Assembly: GCF_017874235.1 (NCBI RefSeq)
Contig: NZ_JAGGLC010000005.1
Coordinates: 186,001-250,000, forward strand
Reading direction: 5' to 3'
DNA length: 64,000 nt
Source: Halolamina salifodinae
GTDB taxonomy: Archaea > Halobacteriota > Halobacteria > Halobacteriales > Haloferacaceae
Shown here: positions 33,890 to 42,608 of the stretch, piece by piece
Layout: every line of letters starts with the position of its first letter
Numbering within the stretch: the stretch's first letter is position 1
The notes under the pieces: model-generated
What the model saw: only the letters and a program-made list of their open reading frames with translations
Told to the model about the DNA's origin: nothing
The model's database searches: none
Position numbers and translations under genes: made by a program

Positions 33890-34750
33890 CTACTCCTCGC
33901 CGGGCCGTGGCGCCGCCACTGCCGCCTGCACGCCCGTCACGCCGACCCGGCGCGAACGCCAGCCGTTACCCGCATCCGCGAGCAGCGATCCGGACGCCGT
34001 CGCCGCCACGACGGCGTCGTCGGTGTACGCGAAGTCGGCGATGGGGTCGCCGGCCGGGAGCGCCAGTTCGCTCCACTCGCCGCCGCCCTTCTCGCGCCCC
34101 AGCACCGTCCCATCCGCAGCGACAGCGTGACCCCGGTCGCCGTCAGTCGAAACCGTCTCGAAGGGTTCCTTGCTGGCGACCATCCAGCCGTTGCCGAGTT
34201 CGTACAGCCCTGCCCCGGTCGCCGCCAGCGGCGCGCCGCGGGCCGCCACGTCCCGTGCGTCGTCGAGGCCGGCGTCGTCCAGGCCGGCGTCGGTGACTCG
34301 GTAGATCCCGTCCGCAGCGGCGACGAGGCGGCCGCGGAGCGCGCGCAAGTCGTCGACTGTGCCGAGAGATTCCCAATCAGTCGATTCAGCGTCGACTGGT
34401 CCGTCGTCGGTGATCGGGAGCCGCGAAATCTCGCCCGACTCGTCGGCGGCGACGAGCGCGCGGCCCTGTCCCTCGACGACCGCGACGGCCGTCGCCGGCC
34501 CGAACCCCGTCTCGCGGAACTGCTCGGGGTCGGCCTCGGGCGCGACCAGCGTCGCCTCGTCGGTCGCGAGCGCGAGCGTTCCGTCGGCGCCGACCGCCAC
34601 ATCCTGGGCGGTGCAGCGACGTTCGAGCCCGAACTCCCCCACTTTGTCCTCGGAGATCCGGGCGACGACCAGCCCTTGCTCGGCCGCGACGAACACCGGC
34701 GTCGGCGTCGTCGCCTCGTCGTAGACGCGCTTTTCCCTGATGGTGGGCAT
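33890..34750 (-). CDS. Beta-propeller protein (HVO_0234-like family)
   Basis: 286 residues with repeated short beta-strand blades (VFVAAEQGLVVAR, DVAVGADGTLALATD, ALVAADESGEISRLP, LRGRLVAAADGIYRV, APLAATGAGLYELGNGW, HAVAADGTVLGREK, VVAATASGSLLADAGNGW), consistent with a six- or seven-bladed propeller. It has no signal peptide, so it is cytoplasmic. The family is restricted to haloarchaea; the role is unknown. The next gene upstream (aroD) is 48 bases away on the same strand. Confidence 0.75.
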   Translation of the reverse strand: MPTIREKRVYDEATTPTPVFVAAEQGLVVARISEDKVGEFGLERRCTAQDVAVGADGTLALATDEATLVAPEADPEQFRETGFGPATAVAVVEGQGRALVAADESGEISRLPITDDGPVDAESTDWESLGTVDDLRALRGRLVAAADGIYRVTDAGLDDAGLDDARDVAARGAPLAATGAGLYELGNGWMVASKEPFETVSTDGDRGHAVAADGTVLGREKGGGEWSELALPAGDPIADFAYTDDAVVAATASGSLLADAGNGWRSRRVGVTGVQAAVAAPRPGEE

Positions 34751-34798
34751 GGCCGGGGGTGGGGCCCCGTACCGCAAAAACGGTCCCCTCTTTATCTG

Positions 34799-35491
34799 TT
34801 ACTGGGAGCGAAGCTGTGCGACCAAGTCGGCCAGCGTCTCGAGATCGTACTGCCCGGGCGCGGTGGCCTCCTCGGCGTGAACCGGCGCGTAGCCGATCTT
34901 CGAGCCGTAGGTCGGCGCGACCGCTCGGGTGTGCCGGCCGGCCTCGCCCATCGCCATCGTCGCCACGCGCTCGCCCGCGGCGTCGGCGGCGTGGGTCGCC
35001 GACAGCAGCGCCAGCGCGTCCTCGCGGTCGTGGGCCGTCACCGCCAGTTTCCCCACGTCGCCGGCCGACGCGGCCGCGGAGAGCAGCGACGCCATCGCGC
35101 GCTCGGAGGGGGTGCCCGCGAAGTCGTGAACCGAGACGACGACCTCGACGCCCAACGAGTCGGCCTGCTCGGCCACCGAAACTGCGCGCTCGTCCCGCCG
35201 GAGCGCCGCGAGTTCGAGGTCGACGGCGGCGACGGCGTCGTTCCCGAGCGCGGCCTCCAGCGCCTCCAGTCGGGCGGTCTCGGCGTCCACGGTCCCACCG
35301 TCGGCGTCGCCGCCCTCCCACTCGGGGCGGTTGGTCACCAGCAGCGGCAGCTCGCCGTCGTAGGCCGCGAGCTGGCCCAGCGGGTCGGTCGCGAGATCCA
35401 TCCGGAACTCCACGAGGTCGGCGACGCCGCGGGCCGCGCGCTCGTCGGCGAGGTCGGCGGTGGCGGCGACGAGGGTGAAGGAGTCGAACAC
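34799..35491 (-). CDS. aroD: Type I 3-dehydroquinate dehydratase
   Basis: 230 residues. Active-site H122 (VSVHDFAG) and the Schiff-base K148 (VGKLAV) are present. Further matches are VEFRMDLA near the N-terminus and GSKIGYAPV near the C-terminus. It converts 3-dehydroquinate to 3-dehydroshikimate in the shikimate pathway. The preceding pathway enzyme, archaeal 3-dehydroquinate synthase II, is encoded about 10 kb away in this window. Confidence 0.9.
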   Translation of the reverse strand: MFDSFTLVAATADLADERAARGVADLVEFRMDLATDPLGQLAAYDGELPLLVTNRPEWEGGDADGGTVDAETARLEALEAALGNDAVAAVDLELAALRRDERAVSVAEQADSLGVEVVVSVHDFAGTPSERAMASLLSAAASAGDVGKLAVTAHDREDALALLSATHAADAAGERVATMAMGEAGRHTRAVAPTYGSKIGYAPVHAEEATAPGQYDLETLADLVAQLRSQ

Positions 35492-35578
35492 GGGCGAACG
35501 GAGGGGCGTGGGGGGTTTACAGATTCGGGGTCGGTGCGGTGTTCGGGAACCGGTGAACCGTACGGCAAAGCGAGCCGG

Positions 35579-35920
35579 CTAGGAGGAGATGTAGCCGGTC
35601 GACCGTGTCGTCACGTCAGCTACCCGTTCGTCGACGAGGGAGGGCATGTAGAACTCGACCTCCGCGGCACTGTTGAGCGTCGCGAGCGACCACGGGAGGG
35701 CGTGACTCCGTTCCCCGAGCGGGTCGCCTTCGTAGTCGTCGTCCCGAAGCGTGAGTGACTCCTCGTGGTATGTTTTCGTGGAGATGAGCACGGTGATGAG
35801 CTGTAAGCCGTGGTTGGGGAGTCGGGGCGTCCCGAGCACCAGCATCGGACGGCCCTTGTCCGAGAGCGGATCGGTCCCCCAGACGACATCACCGCGTTCC
35901 AGGTCATGGAACTCGGTCAC
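35579..35920 (-). CDS. PemK/MazF-like toxin-family protein
   Basis: 113 residues. The start MTEFHDLERGDVVWGTDPLSDKGRPMLVLG matches the MazF/PemK N-terminal motif (GDVVWxxxxP...GRPxLVL), followed by LITVLISTK and ALPWSLATLNSAAEVEFYMPSL. Such proteins are ribosome-independent endoribonucleases kept inactive by an antitoxin. The GTG start overlaps the stop of the upstream HTH gene (GTGA), the usual order antitoxin then toxin. Confidence 0.75.
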   Translation of the reverse strand: MTEFHDLERGDVVWGTDPLSDKGRPMLVLGTPRLPNHGLQLITVLISTKTYHEESLTLRDDDYEGDPLGERSHALPWSLATLNSAAEVEFYMPSLVDERVADVTTRSTGYISS

Positions 35921-36276
35921 CGTACTTCCTCCGTATCGTCGGTCCGTAGCTCCGCGAGACGCTCCTCGCCGTACCGTTCGTCCGCGGTCTCGAACTGCCG
36001 GTGGAGTCGATAGGCGGATCGAGGCCGTTCCTCGTCGTCCGTGATCGCCCAGTACGGGCGCTTGTGTCGTACGATCTCTCGCTCCTTCAGCCGCGAAAGG
36101 ATCGCGCTAACGGCGTCCACATCCAGCCCGAGTCGTTCGGCGATCGTCGCCGCCTTCCACGCACGGTCGTCGTTCTCGTCGAGGAACAGCACGATCCGTT
36201 CGGTGTCGTTCCGCTCCTCGAACTCGTCGGCGTCGGCGTCCTCGAACTCGTCGATGTCGATGGTGCCGCTCGACAT
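35917..36276 (-). CDS. Winged-helix protein, probable antitoxin/regulator of the MazF-like gene
   Basis: About 119 residues. An acidic N-terminus is followed by a winged HTH (TERIVLFLDENDDRAWKAATIAERLGLDVDAVSAILSRLKEREIVRHKRPYWAI, in part) and a charged C-terminal helix. Genes in this position in haloarchaea pair with MazF-like toxins; the C-terminus would be the toxin-binding part (inference). The start may be the ATG at 36276 or that at 36303. CTATGT around 36300 fits a TATA-like box for the shorter form. Confidence 0.65.
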   Translation of the reverse strand: MSSGTIDIDEFEDADADEFEERNDTERIVLFLDENDDRAWKAATIAERLGLDVDAVSAILSRLKEREIVRHKRPYWAITDDEERPRSAYRLHRQFETADERYGEERLAELRTDDTEEVR

Positions 36277-36426
36277 AGGCGGATGTTGGTTTTGTTGGGA
36301 CATAGCTGTTTGGAACGTTTGTTCACCGGTCCGACACGCGTGGTTTGTCCGGCTGCAGCCGGGAGCGGAGCAACCGAACGCCACCGATCGCCGGGGCTAA
36401 GTGCGACTGCCCGGATCCACCGGTCG

Positions 36427-37602
36427 ATGCCCTCCATCAGCCGCCGGCGCTACCTCACCGGCGCCGCCACCGGCGCGCTCGCGGCGACCGCCGGCTGCCT
36501 GTTCGACTCGTGTTCGCCCGTGGATCCCGGCACAGCGTGGTGGCCACAGACCCGCGGCGACGCCGGGAACACGAACGCCGCCCCCACGCTCCCGGCGATC
36601 ACGGACGGCGAGGAACGATGGACCGTGGCGACCGAGGCGGCCGACCTGGCCGGGGTGGCTGCCGTCGGCGACGTGGTCGTCGCCGCCGGAGCGACCGCCC
36701 GCCGGGAGGCCGGCGTGCTCGCGGCGCTCGACCTCGACGACGAGGAGACCCGGACGGCGTACGAACTCGACCGGCCGGCGACCGGCACGCCCGCGCTGGA
36801 CCGCGGCGTCGCCGTCGTCCCCGTGCTCGGCTCGTTCACCGACCCCGAAACCGGCGGCCTCGTCGCGGTCGATCTCTCCGAGTCGACCGAGCCCTGGCGC
36901 CACGGGACCGCCGGCCGGCCGAACCCGCCCGCGGTCCACGGCGGGGCCGTCGTCGCCAGCAGCGACGCCGGCGACGTGACGGCGCTCGACGGCGACGGCG
37001 GCGAGGTTCGCTGGAGGCGCTCGTTCGGCGATGACCGCCAGCGCGCGCGGATCCCCGCGCCGCCGGCCGTCGACGGCGAGCGGGTGTATCTCTCTGCAGA
37101 GGGGTCGGCCGCGGAGGGGATCTACGCGCTGGACCGCGGGAGCGGCGAGACGGCGTGGTCGATCCCGGGGCCGTCGATCCCACACGCGCTGGTCCGCGCG
37201 GCGGATCTCGTGCTGGCGAGCTATCGGCGGTACGAGGTGGCCGCGTTCGACGCCGGAAGCGGCGAGCGGCGGTGGTCACAGCCGATCCACGGCGGGCGGC
37301 TGTTCCCGCCCGCGGTCGCCGAGGGGCGCGTGATCAGCGCCGGCCGCGAGCGCGTCGTCGCCCTCTCGCTGGCGGACGGAGGCGAACAGTGGACGCGGGC
37401 GTACTCGGTTAGCGGGGCGCCCCTGCTCGTCGGCTCGACGGTCATACTCCCGACGCGGGACGGGCTTGTCGGCCTCGACGCCGCGTCGGGCGACGAGCGG
37501 TGGTCGGCCGACGGAACGCCGGGCACGGGGTACATGCCGGTCGAGAACGGCCTGCTCTCCACGGACGGGGACAGCGTCTCGCTCCGGACGAACTGCGGCT
37601 GA
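36427..37602 (+). CDS. Tat-exported PQQ-type beta-propeller lipoprotein
   Basis: 391 residues. The N-terminus MPSISRRRYLTGAATGALAATAGC has a twin-arginine motif, hydrophobic core and lipobox Cys, as usual for haloarchaeal Tat lipoproteins. The mature part has PQQ/BamB-like blades (GEERWTVATEA, GEVRWRRSFG, GETAWSIPG, GERRWSQPIHG, GEQWTRAYSV, GDERWSADG). It is anchored outside the membrane; the ligand or partner is unknown. A BtuF-like gene follows 39 bases downstream. Confidence 0.85.
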   Translation: MPSISRRRYLTGAATGALAATAGCLFDSCSPVDPGTAWWPQTRGDAGNTNAAPTLPAITDGEERWTVATEAADLAGVAAVGDVVVAAGATARREAGVLAALDLDDEETRTAYELDRPATGTPALDRGVAVVPVLGSFTDPETGGLVAVDLSESTEPWRHGTAGRPNPPAVHGGAVVASSDAGDVTALDGDGGEVRWRRSFGDDRQRARIPAPPAVDGERVYLSAEGSAAEGIYALDRGSGETAWSIPGPSIPHALVRAADLVLASYRRYEVAAFDAGSGERRWSQPIHGGRLFPPAVAEGRVISAGRERVVALSLADGGEQWTRAYSVSGAPLLVGSTVILPTRDGLVGLDAASGDERWSADGTPGTGYMPVENGLLSTDGDSVSLRTNCG

Positions 37603-37641
37603 CGCGGGAGTGTTTTCCCCCGCCGGCACGGAACACGGGTA

Positions 37642-38391
37642 ATGCGACTCGTCTCGCTGGCGCCGAGCGCCACGGCCACGCTGGCGGCGACGGGCGCCGC
37701 CGACGAACTGGTGGGCGCGACCCATCACTGCGGCCTCGACGGCGTCGAGGTTGACCCGAAGCGCGTCGGCGGCTGGCTCAACACGGATTTCGACGCCGTC
37801 GCGGCGCTCGACCCGGATCTCGTCCTGACGAGCGACCCGCTCCAGCGCGAGACCCGGGACGCCCTCCGGGACCGGGGGTTGGCGGTCTACCACGCCGAAC
37901 CGGGGACGCTCGACGATGCCGTCGACGGCTTCGCAGAATTGGGCCAAGCGGTCGACCACGCCGACGCGGGCGAACGGCTCGCGGCCGACGCACGCGAACG
38001 CCTCCGCGCCGTCCGCGAGGCCGTCGCCGACGAGTCCCGCCCGACCGTCTACTGCGAGGAGTGGGCCGATCCGCCGATGGCTGCCGGGAACTGGGTACCC
38101 GAGGCCGTCGACGCCGCCGGCGGGCGCTACCCGTTCGTCGATCCGGGCGAGCGCTCCGGCGAAGTGAGCCGGGAGGAGGTCGGGGCCGCCGATCCGGACT
38201 ACGTGATCCTCCACCCCTGCGGGAAGGGCGACCGCGCAGACCCGTCCGCGTTCCGCGAGCGCGGCTGGGCGCCCGACGCCGCGGTCCACGTCGTCGACGA
38301 CTCGCTACTGAACCAGCCCAGCCCCAGACTGATCGACGGCATCGAGCGGCTGGCAGGGATTCTGCACGGCGTCGGCGCCGACGCGACCTGA
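37642..38391 (+). CDS. BtuF/cobalamin-binding-like periplasmic-fold protein without signal peptide
   Basis: 249 residues of the helical-backbone metal/cobalamin-binding family: MRLVSLAPSATATLAATGAADELVGATHHC, ALDPDLVLTSDPLQRE and CEEWADPPMAAGNWVPEAVDAAGG. It lacks a Tat or Sec signal and a lipobox, so it appears to be cytoplasmic rather than a transporter subunit. No permease or ATPase gene is nearby. A sensor or scavenging role for cobamides is possible. Confidence 0.75.
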   Translation: MRLVSLAPSATATLAATGAADELVGATHHCGLDGVEVDPKRVGGWLNTDFDAVAALDPDLVLTSDPLQRETRDALRDRGLAVYHAEPGTLDDAVDGFAELGQAVDHADAGERLAADARERLRAVREAVADESRPTVYCEEWADPPMAAGNWVPEAVDAAGGRYPFVDPGERSGEVSREEVGAADPDYVILHPCGKGDRADPSAFRERGWAPDAAVHVVDDSLLNQPSPRLIDGIERLAGILHGVGADAT

Positions 38392-38438
38392 GGCGCCGGA
38401 GCCGCAAAGGAAACGTCCCCCCGGCCCCGAGCGAGCCC

Positions 38439-38954
38439 ATGCGAATCGCTGTCGGCAGCGGCAACCCGGTGAAGCGACGCGCGGTCAAACAGGCCGCCGA
38501 GACGACCCTCGACGCCGAAATCGAGGCCGTCCCGGTCGACTCGGGCGTCTCCGAGCAGCCACACGGCCGCGCGGAGACCGTCGAGGGGGCGAAGAACCGC
38601 GCCGCGAACGCGCTTGCGGCCGGCGAGTACGACCTCGGCGTCGGCCTGGAGGGCGGCGTCGCCGAGGTGAAGGGCGCCGATGGCTTGTTCCTGATCATGT
38701 GGGCCGCCGTCACCGACGGCGAGCAGGTAGGACTCGGCTCCGGGCCGGCGTTCCGGCTCCCGGTGGAAATTGGCGACCGCGTGGCGGCGGGGGAGGAACT
38801 CGGCCCGGTGATGGACGACGTACTCGGCGAGGACGACGTGGCGAAAAAGCAGGGCGCAGCAGGCGCGCTCTCGGGGGGAATCGTGGACCGCGACGAGGCG
38901 CTCGCGGCGGCGACGGGGGCAGCGATGGGACCGTTCGTGACCGAGCGTTACTGA
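38439..38954 (+). CDS. DUF84/YjjX-type inosine/xanthosine triphosphatase
   Basis: 171 residues: MRIAVGSGNPVKRRAVKQA (substrate loop SxNPVK), VPVDSGVSEQPHGRAETVEGAKNRA and YDLGVGLEGGV. This is the YjjX family, which hydrolyses non-canonical purine NTPs (ITP, XTP). The catalytic segment and length are normal. The last 7 bases overlap the end of the convergent aglD gene. Confidence 0.85.
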   Translation: MRIAVGSGNPVKRRAVKQAAETTLDAEIEAVPVDSGVSEQPHGRAETVEGAKNRAANALAAGEYDLGVGLEGGVAEVKGADGLFLIMWAAVTDGEQVGLGSGPAFRLPVEIGDRVAAGEELGPVMDDVLGEDDVAKKQGAAGALSGGIVDRDEALAAATGAAMGPFVTERY

Positions 38955-40825
38955 GCGGTCGGCTCCTCGACCGTCTCCTCGTCGACGTCCTCTGTCTCCT
39001 CCACTGCGGTCGTCAGCGAGACGTTCAGCGCGAGCATCGAGACGCCGCCGCCGATCATCGTCACCACGTTCTTCAGGAAGTGGTCGACGATCGCCGCACC
39101 GATCGCGACCGACGCCGTCACCGGCGTCAGCCCCGCGACGAGCAGGGTAAAGGCCGCCTCGTACAGCCCCACGCCACCGGGGCTCAGCGGCAGCACCTTC
39201 GCGAGGTTCCCGACCGATACCGCGAAGAAACAGATCGTCACCAGCGTCGCGGCCTCGAGGCCGGTGTCGAACGCCGCGAGCACGAACACCGCCGTGATCA
39301 CGTCGAGCGTCCAGATCACGAGGCTCGTGGCGCCGACGCGGGTGAACGCCTTCGGGTCGCCGCCGACCTGCTGCACGTCGCCGACGAACCGCTCCAGAGC
39401 GCCCGCGACGTACTCCGCGTAGGAGTCCGAGGAGAACCGCTCGACGAGGCCGCGGATGCGGTTTCGATCCGAGCGGGCCGAGAGCACGATCCCCGTGACG
39501 GCGGCGATCGCGACGACGGCGATCCCGACCGCGACGATCACCGCGATCTGGCCGCTCTGGGACGCCCCCGTCACCGACTGGGCGACCCGCGCCAGATCAC
39601 CCGTGGCGGCGTAGCCCAGCAGCACCAGTCCCGCCAGGACGGTGATGGTGAGCAGGTCGAACACGCGCTCGGCCGCCAGCGACGCGAACCCCGAGGGGTA
39701 GGGGATGCCGCGGCGGGCCTTCACGACGTACGCCCGCACCCCGTCGCCGAGGCGGGCCGGGAACACGAGGTTCCCGGTCTGGGAGATGAACACCGCGCCC
39801 GTGAGGAAGCCGAGCCGTTCGGAGAATCCCAGTTCCGCGAGGACATCGCGGTAGCGCAGCCCCCGCAGCGGCCACGAGAGCGCGTACACGACCGCCGCGA
39901 CCGCGATCAGCGTCGGGTCGGCGTCGGAGATACGGTCGAGCACCGCCCGGTAGTCGATGTACAGCGTCGAGAGCAGGAACGCGATCAGGACCAGCAGCGC
40001 GCTGGCGCCGAGGGTCACCCACTTGTTCAGCCGCGGCTGGACCGATAGCTGCCACCAGGTCCGGAGGATCTGACTCCCCATCCCGAACACGTCCCGGACG
40101 AGGTCGACCTTCGAGTCGCCCTTCGGCTCCCAGTCGACGGGGAACTCCTTCACCCGGAACCCCGCGCGCTGGGCGCGCACGAGCAGTTCCGTATCCCAGA
40201 ACCAGTGGCGGTCCTCGACGTCCTCGTGGACTGCCTCGAACGCCTCCCGAGAGATAGCCTTGAAACCGCATTGGTGGTCCTGGAGGCCGGTGCGGAGGAA
40301 CAGGCGGACCGCGCCGTTGTACCCCTTCGAGGGGATGCCCCGTTTCGCGGGGCGGTCGGCGACGTTCTCGGGCATCCAGCGCGATCCCGTGGCGAGGTCA
40401 GCATCACCGTTGTGGACCGTGTTCACCAGCTCCCCCAGGTGCTTCATGTCGGTCGCGAGGTCCGTGTCGAAGTAGACCAGCGTCTCGCCGTCGGCGGCCT
40501 CGAACGCGCGCTCCAACGCGCCGCCGCGGCCGAGTCGCTCGTCGCTGTGGAAATGCCGGACCGCCGCGTTCTCGGCGGCGAGTCGGTCCGCGATTTCGGG
40601 CGTGCGGTCGTCGCAGCCGTCCTCGGCGACGATGACTTCGAACGTCCCGGGTTTGAGGAACGCGTCCAGCGTGTCGAGGGTCGTGTGGACCGTGTTCTCG
40701 ATGGTCGCCTCCTCGTTGTACGCCGGGAGCACGACGCTGACCGCCACGGCATGGCGGTCCAGCGTCGGCGTCGTCGACCCCGCCGCTGTCTCGGCGGCGT
40801 CGCTCCCGTCGGCGGGGTTGCTCAT
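38948..40825 (-). CDS. aglD: AglD-like bimodular glycosyltransferase/membrane protein
   Basis: 625 residues. Residues 27-250 are a family 2 glycosyltransferase of the dolichol-phosphate hexose type (VSVVLPAYNEEATIENTV, VAEDGCDDRTPE, YFDTDLATD as DxD, HQCGFKAI, WFWDTELLVRAQRAG). From residue 275 on there are about eight transmembrane helices of the lysylphosphatidylglycerol synthase/UPF0104 type (NLVFPARLGDGVRAYVVKARRG). This matches Haloferax AglD, which charges dolichol phosphate with the final mannose of the S-layer N-glycan. The TATA region lies just upstream of the ATG at 40825. Confidence 0.85.
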   Translation of the reverse strand: MSNPADGSDAAETAAGSTTPTLDRHAVAVSVVLPAYNEEATIENTVHTTLDTLDAFLKPGTFEVIVAEDGCDDRTPEIADRLAAENAAVRHFHSDERLGRGGALERAFEAADGETLVYFDTDLATDMKHLGELVNTVHNGDADLATGSRWMPENVADRPAKRGIPSKGYNGAVRLFLRTGLQDHQCGFKAISREAFEAVHEDVEDRHWFWDTELLVRAQRAGFRVKEFPVDWEPKGDSKVDLVRDVFGMGSQILRTWWQLSVQPRLNKWVTLGASALLVLIAFLLSTLYIDYRAVLDRISDADPTLIAVAAVVYALSWPLRGLRYRDVLAELGFSERLGFLTGAVFISQTGNLVFPARLGDGVRAYVVKARRGIPYPSGFASLAAERVFDLLTITVLAGLVLLGYAATGDLARVAQSVTGASQSGQIAVIVAVGIAVVAIAAVTGIVLSARSDRNRIRGLVERFSSDSYAEYVAGALERFVGDVQQVGGDPKAFTRVGATSLVIWTLDVITAVFVLAAFDTGLEAATLVTICFFAVSVGNLAKVLPLSPGGVGLYEAAFTLLVAGLTPVTASVAIGAAIVDHFLKNVVTMIGGGVSMLALNVSLTTAVEETEDVDEETVEEPTAQ

Positions 40826-41069
40826 GCCCGACGTTGACCGGGGCGCGGGTAAGTAGCTTCTGAAGGGCTACAGAACGGGGCCGGACGGCGACGACGGCGG
40901 GGGGGTGTTCGGAGCGCGTCAGCGGGCCCGCTGGGCGTTAACCGAGCGTACCTCACGGCTCGCTATCGGCAGCGCCAGCCACCGCCATGAAGCAGAAAAC
41001 CGCCCGAGGGGACCGGAATTAATCCGACGTACCAAACGCATGAAGTGGGAACACTCCCTGTACAGATGT

Positions 41070-41321
41070 ATGAGCCACGCAGGCGTGTCGGCGACGCCGG
41101 TCGATCTCTCGGAGAAGCAGACCCGGATCCTGAACCACCTGCGGGAGGCCGCGGGCGAGCAGACGTACTTCAAGTCCCGGCTGGTCGCCAAGGAGTTGGA
41201 CATGACCGCCAAGGAGGTCGGCGCCAACATGCGGGCGCTGCTGTCGACCGACCACGGCCTCGAAATCGAGAAATGGGGCTACTCCTCGGGCACGACGTGG
41301 AAGGTCACGCCGGCCGAGTAG
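41070..41321 (+). CDS. Small winged-helix protein, haloarchaeal
   Basis: 83 residues: DLSEKQTRILNHLREAAGEQTYFKSRLVAKELDMTAKEVGANMRAL is a winged HTH, followed by GLEIEKWGYSSGTTWKVTPAE, a beta wing. It is probably a DNA-binding regulator; the target is unknown. The ATG at 41070 is chosen because homologous sequence begins near it; an in-frame ATG at 41040 would add ten residues. TATA-like AATTAATCC lies at 41016-41024. Confidence 0.7.
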   Translation: MSHAGVSATPVDLSEKQTRILNHLREAAGEQTYFKSRLVAKELDMTAKEVGANMRALLSTDHGLEIEKWGYSSGTTWKVTPAE

Positions 41322-41322
41322 C

Positions 41323-41619
41323 TCAGAGCCGCCGGGCACAGCCCTGACAGTAGCGGTAGGCGGGGTCGTTCTCGGTGCCGCAGTGCTGACAGCGCGTTTT
41401 GCCGTCAGTAGCGGCCTCGGTTCGGGCGGTCGCCGGGCCGCTGTCGCCGAGTTCCCGCCGGTAGGCCGCGCCGTCGTCCTCCTCGCCGCCCCAGATCTCC
41501 GCGCCGGTGTAGTCCGGCGCCTCGTCGATCTCGATACGGTTCATCATGAACCACAGCAGCGGCACCTGCGCCGCGATGGGCACCACGAGCAACAGCCAGA
41601 GCAGGGCGTTGTCGGGCAC
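41323..41619 (-). CDS. Single-helix membrane protein with C-terminal zinc ribbon
   Basis: 98 residues. The N-terminal transmembrane helix is LLWLLLVVPIAAQVPLLWFMM. An acidic linker leads to a C-terminal double-CxxC zinc ribbon (CQHCGTENDPAYRYCQGC). The function is unknown; membrane-tethered zinc ribbons are frequent in haloarchaea. It is convergent with the winged-helix gene (1 base gap). Confidence 0.75.
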   Translation of the reverse strand: MPDNALLWLLLVVPIAAQVPLLWFMMNRIEIDEAPDYTGAEIWGGEEDDGAAYRRELGDSGPATARTEAATDGKTRCQHCGTENDPAYRYCQGCARRL

Positions 41620-41670
41620 GGCTGAAAAATACGTAGCTGCGACCTTAGCGTTTGGGACCCATCAGCACGA

Positions 41671-42279
41671 TTACGGGTCGTAGCTGATCAGATCCGCCGC
41701 GTCAGCCGCCAGCGCGTCGGCGCCGGCGTCGAAGGAGTCGGCGTAGCGAACGAGCAGGGAGAGCAGCGTCTCCGGTTCGGAGAGGGTGTAGCCGTCCTCC
41801 CGGGAGAGCAGGCCGGCCTCCGCGAGCGCGGCGGCGTGGCTGCTGACGGTCGCCCGGGAGACGCCGAGTTCCTCGGCCAGATCGGCGCCGGTCGCGTCGG
41901 GGGTCCGGAGCAACGTGATCACCATCCCCCGCGGGGTCGAGCGCCGGAGGTAGCCTAGCGCCGCCTGCTCGAACTCGGAAAAACGGCCCGCCGGGAAGAA
42001 CCGCCGGTAGTCGCCGTCGCGCCGGGAGACCAGCGTCCCCTCGGAGGCCAGCCGCTCGACGTGGTGCTGGGTCTCGCCGGTGCCCAACTGGAGGTCGTCC
42101 CGGAGTTTCGAGAAGTGCGCGCCCGGCGTGGCGACGACGTATCCCGCGATGGCGTCGCGGGTGTCGCTCCCGCCGCCGGCATCGCTGTTGCCGCCCAACG
42201 CGGCGAACGGCGCGGCCGCGCCGGCGGCCGCGAACCGCTTGAGCGTGGCCCGCTTCTCTTCGTCGATGCCGCGTGTCAC
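41671..42279 (-). CDS. Tandem winged-helix transcriptional regulator
   Basis: 202 residues. The first wHTH is about residues 40-95 (IAGYVVATPGAHFSKLRDDLQLGTGETQHHVERLASEGTLVSRR, in part). The second is about residues 125-185 (VITLLRTPDATGADLAEELGVSRATVSSHAAALAEAGLLSRED, in part). This double-wing architecture is typical for haloarchaeal ArsR/MarR-like regulators. A hydrophobic Ala-rich N-terminal stretch (FAAAGAAAPFAALGG) is present. The GTG start at 42279 has TATA-like CCCTTTGTCC at the right distance. Confidence 0.75.
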   Translation of the reverse strand: MTRGIDEEKRATLKRFAAAGAAAPFAALGGNSDAGGGSDTRDAIAGYVVATPGAHFSKLRDDLQLGTGETQHHVERLASEGTLVSRRDGDYRRFFPAGRFSEFEQAALGYLRRSTPRGMVITLLRTPDATGADLAEELGVSRATVSSHAAALAEAGLLSREDGYTLSEPETLLSLLVRYADSFDAGADALAADAADLISYDP

Positions 42280-42380
42280 GCATTCGCTTGCGTGGCTCGC
42301 GGACAAAGGGGTTTCGACAGCGGGGGCGCCGACACCGAGACCCACAACGGCTTTCTGCCGGCGCACCCTCGATACGGGCA

Positions 42381-42569
42381 ATGAGTGACTCCCCCGAGGC
42401 GTTGGCCGACGACGAGTGGGCGGTCAGCCTCGACGACCTGGAGGGGGACGACGAGGCGTCGATGCAGGAGGTCGAGCCGATCGAGCCGGAGTCCCCGACG
42501 CTCGAAGGCGTCGCGTTCGTCGTCCTCGGCGTCATGCTGACGCTGGTGGTGCTGCTGGCCGGGGTCTGA
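42381..42569 (+). CDS. Small acidic tail-anchored membrane protein
   Basis: 62 residues: a very acidic first 40 residues followed by one C-terminal transmembrane helix (GVAFVVLGVMLTLVVLLAGV). The topology is that of a tail-anchored protein with its acidic part in the cytoplasm. No function is recognised. The next gene (PhzF) follows 39 bases downstream. Confidence 0.65.
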   Translation: MSDSPEALADDEWAVSLDDLEGDDEASMQEVEPIEPESPTLEGVAFVVLGVMLTLVVLLAGV

Positions 42570-42608
42570 CCCCGTCACGACTAAACCGACCCAGCCCGAG
42601 ATCGGGGC

